Part shown: positions 6,445 to 7,743 of the stretch, in pieces | How positions within the stretch are numbered: the stretch's first letter is position 1 | Layout: each line of letters begins with the position of its first letter | Source: Actinomycetota bacterium | Lineage (GTDB): Bacteria; Actinomycetota; Actinomycetes; Actinomycetales; Angustibacteraceae | Direction: 5' to 3' | Length of the DNA: 7,743 nucleotides | NCBI GenBank assembly: GCA_014377795.1 | Contig: JACMOY010000204.1 | Span: forward strand, 1 to 7,743 | Translations under genes and position numbers: made by a program | Notes under the pieces: model-generated | The model's database searches: none | Seen by the model: the letters and a program-made list of their open reading frames with translations, nothing else | Told to the model about the DNA's origin: nothing

Positions 6445-6450
6445 TAGGCT
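6445..6450 (+). promoter_or_regulatory. Putative -10 box (TAGGCT) for the FKBP lipoprotein gene
   Basis: TAGGCT is the same hexamer as in front of pafA. It lies 35 bases before the GTG start, giving a leader of roughly 28 bases that contains AAAGGT (6474-6479) six bases before the GTG. Confidence 0.5.
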
Positions 6451-6485
6451 GGGGCGTCCCCCCGCAGTCCACCAAAGGTCTCTTC

Positions 6486-7475
6486 GTGCGCCCTCTTCAG
6501 TCCCGACTCGCCGTGCTGCTCGCGGTCCCCGCGCTGCTCCTCGCCGGATGCGCCAGTGAGGGTTCGCCCTCGACGCCGGCCGCCTCCTCGGCTGCCGCCG
6601 CGGGCGCGCAGGCCTCCGTCGCCCTGGCCGCCATCAAGGTCGCGGGCGCACCGGGAGCCAAGCCGACCGTGACGCTGGCCTCGACGCCGACCGCGCTGTC
6701 GTCGTCCGGTGTCAGGGTGCTGACGCCGGGCACCGGGGCGGCGGTGACCAGCGGACAGCGGGTCACGGTCGACTACGTGCTGGTCAATGCCAAGACCGGC
6801 AAGGAGGCCGACACCACGTTCGGCAAGAAGACCCGGGCCACCTTCCTGGCCGACCCCAAGCAGCTGCTGCCGGGTCTGGCCAACGGGATGATCGGCCAGA
6901 AGGTCGGCTCGCGTGTGCTGGTCGGCGTCGCACCCAAGGACGGCTTCGCCGGTGGCGCTGGCAACCAGCAGCTCGGCTTCGGCAAGGACGACTCGCTGAT
7001 CTTCGTGCTCGACATCAAGTCTGCCATCACCCCCCTGACCGGGCCGCAGGGCGATCCGGTGACGCCCGTCAAGGGCCTGCCCACCGTCACCCAGGACGCC
7101 AAGGGGGTGCCGGTGATCACCATGCCCACGACGCCGGCGCCGACCAAGCTCGTCATCCAGACCCTGATCAAGGGCAAGGGAGCCGTGGTCGCCAAGGGCC
7201 AGACCGTCACGGCCGCGTACGTCGGGGCGGTGTACGGCACCGGGAAGGTCTTCGACTCCTCGTTCAAGGCCGGCGGCAGCCCGCTCGAGGTGCCGATCGG
7301 CGTCGGTGGCCTGGTCCCCGGGTTCGACAAGGGCGTCGTCGGCCAGACGGTCGGCAGCCGCGTCCTGCTCGTCCTGCCGCCCGCCGAGGGCTACGGGGCC
7401 GCGGGCAACGCCCAGGCCGGTATCAAGGGCACCGACACGATCGTCTTCGTCGTGGACGTCCTCGCCGCCAGCTGA
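6486..7475 (+). CDS. Exported lipoprotein with two FKBP-type peptidyl-prolyl cis-trans isomerase domains
   Basis: The GTG at 6486 (SD AAAGGT) starts a 329-residue protein with a lipoprotein signal: Arg residues, the hydrophobic LAVLLAVPALLLAGC and a lipobox L19-A20-G21-C22. An Ala/Ser-rich linker (23-60) follows. The first FKBP-like domain spans about 61-180 and the second about 219-329. In domain 2 the pocket residues known from FKBP12 are mostly kept: Y245, F256-D257, L276-V277, F280 (Trp59 position), Y303 and F321. In domain 1 several are replaced: Ala108 for Phe36, Leu131 for Trp59 and Phe154 for Tyr82, with Y97 and D109 retained. Domain 1 is therefore probably weak or structural. The protein likely folds secreted or membrane proteins outside the cell membrane. 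It follows pafA and precedes another FKBP gene by 43 bases. Confidence 0.9.
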   Translation: MRPLQSRLAVLLAVPALLLAGCASEGSPSTPAASSAAAAGAQASVALAAIKVAGAPGAKPTVTLASTPTALSSSGVRVLTPGTGAAVTSGQRVTVDYVLVNAKTGKEADTTFGKKTRATFLADPKQLLPGLANGMIGQKVGSRVLVGVAPKDGFAGGAGNQQLGFGKDDSLIFVLDIKSAITPLTGPQGDPVTPVKGLPTVTQDAKGVPVITMPTTPAPTKLVIQTLIKGKGAVVAKGQTVTAAYVGAVYGTGKVFDSSFKAGGSPLEVPIGVGGLVPGFDKGVVGQTVGSRVLLVLPPAEGYGAAGNAQAGIKGTDTIVFVVDVLAAS

Positions 7476-7518
7476 CCCGCCCCGACCACCGCACCCACCA
7501 CACACTGAGGACGAACCC

Positions 7519-7743
7519 ATGGCCTTCGACCGCACCAAGCCAGAGATCGAGCTCCCCGGCGACGCGCCGCCCGCTGACCTCGTCGTCACCGACGACATCG
7601 TCGGTGAGGGCGCCGAGGCCACGGCCGGCAGCACGGTGCTCGCCCACTACGTGGGTGTCGCGCACTCGACCGGTGCGGAGTTCGACGCGTCCTGGAACCG
7701 GGGCGAGCCGCTGCGGTTCCGCCTCGGCGTCGGCCAGGTCATC
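7519..7743 (+). CDS. FKBP-type peptidyl-prolyl cis-trans isomerase, cut by the right window edge
   Basis: The ATG at 7519 is preceded by GAGGA (7507-7511) at seven-base spacing. Seventy-five codons are visible. The start MAFDRTKPEIELPGDAPP has no signal peptide, so this is a cytosolic protein. The FKBP fold begins at about residue 20 and includes VLAHYVGVAHSTG (40-52, Tyr44 of the pocket), FDASW (55-59) and GEPLRFRLGVGQVI (62-75). The expected Gly-Trp/Phe-Asp pocket segment falls just past the edge. Small actinobacterial FKBPs of this type are about 120 residues, so roughly the last third is missing. It lies 43 bases after the two-domain FKBP lipoprotein gene, with no promoter-like TAnnnT in the gap, so co-transcription is likely. 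The pair looks like an exported and a cytosolic isomerase from one ancestral duplication. Confidence 0.93.
   Translation, partial: MAFDRTKPEIELPGDAPPADLVVTDDIVGEGAEATAGSTVLAHYVGVAHSTGAEFDASWNRGEPLRFRLGVGQVI

Noticed and set aside
7476..7518. Search for a terminator or promoter between the two FKBP genes
   Set aside because: The 43 bases are C-rich, with no stem and no TAnnnT box apart from the SD of the next gene.
6444..7634. Long minus-strand frame (396 codons) across the FKBP genes
   Set aside because: Antisense shadow of two clear FKBP genes; the product is Gly/Asp/Arg-rich repeats with no family features.

Overview
The window is very GC-rich, with dense genes, many GTG starts, G/C-dominated third codon positions and TAnnnT-type -10 boxes. 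It carries pafA, the ligase that attaches the ubiquitin-like protein Pup. Together these indicate an actinobacterial chromosome with a Pup-proteasome system. The genus cannot be named from the sequence alone. No transposase, integrase, tRNA, rRNA or CRISPR array is visible.

Left part (1-2109, minus strand): a compact three-gene cassette reading leftward. It begins with a 95-residue WXG100-like helical protein with a C-terminal YxxxD signal. Through a TGATG stop/start overlap this is coupled to a 574-residue protein with an N-terminal WRG motif, a long Ala-rich middle and a C-terminal RelA/SpoT-like nucleotidyltransferase fold. A third ORF starts 26 bases inside the second gene and runs off the left edge. 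The layout is that of a type VII (ESX) secreted polymorphic toxin with its secretion partner and, by position, a candidate immunity gene. This is the most unusual part of the window.

Middle (2110-5020): a 382-base divergent intergenic region holds a probable 46-codon small gene and two hairpins. It is followed by a PAC2-family protein on plus. A convergent extended-SDR NAD-dependent epimerase/dehydratase lies on minus; the two genes end on one shared palindromic CTAG. A GNAT acetyltransferase on plus, apparently leaderless, is divergent from the SDR.

Right part (5047-7743, plus strand): pafA, then a lipoprotein with two FKBP peptidyl-prolyl isomerase domains, the first apparently degenerate, then the start of a single-domain cytosolic FKBP cut by the right edge. 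PAC2, PafA and the FKBPs form a protein-quality-control neighbourhood. Pup, Dop, the proteasome subunits and the Mpa/ARC ATPase are not in the window.
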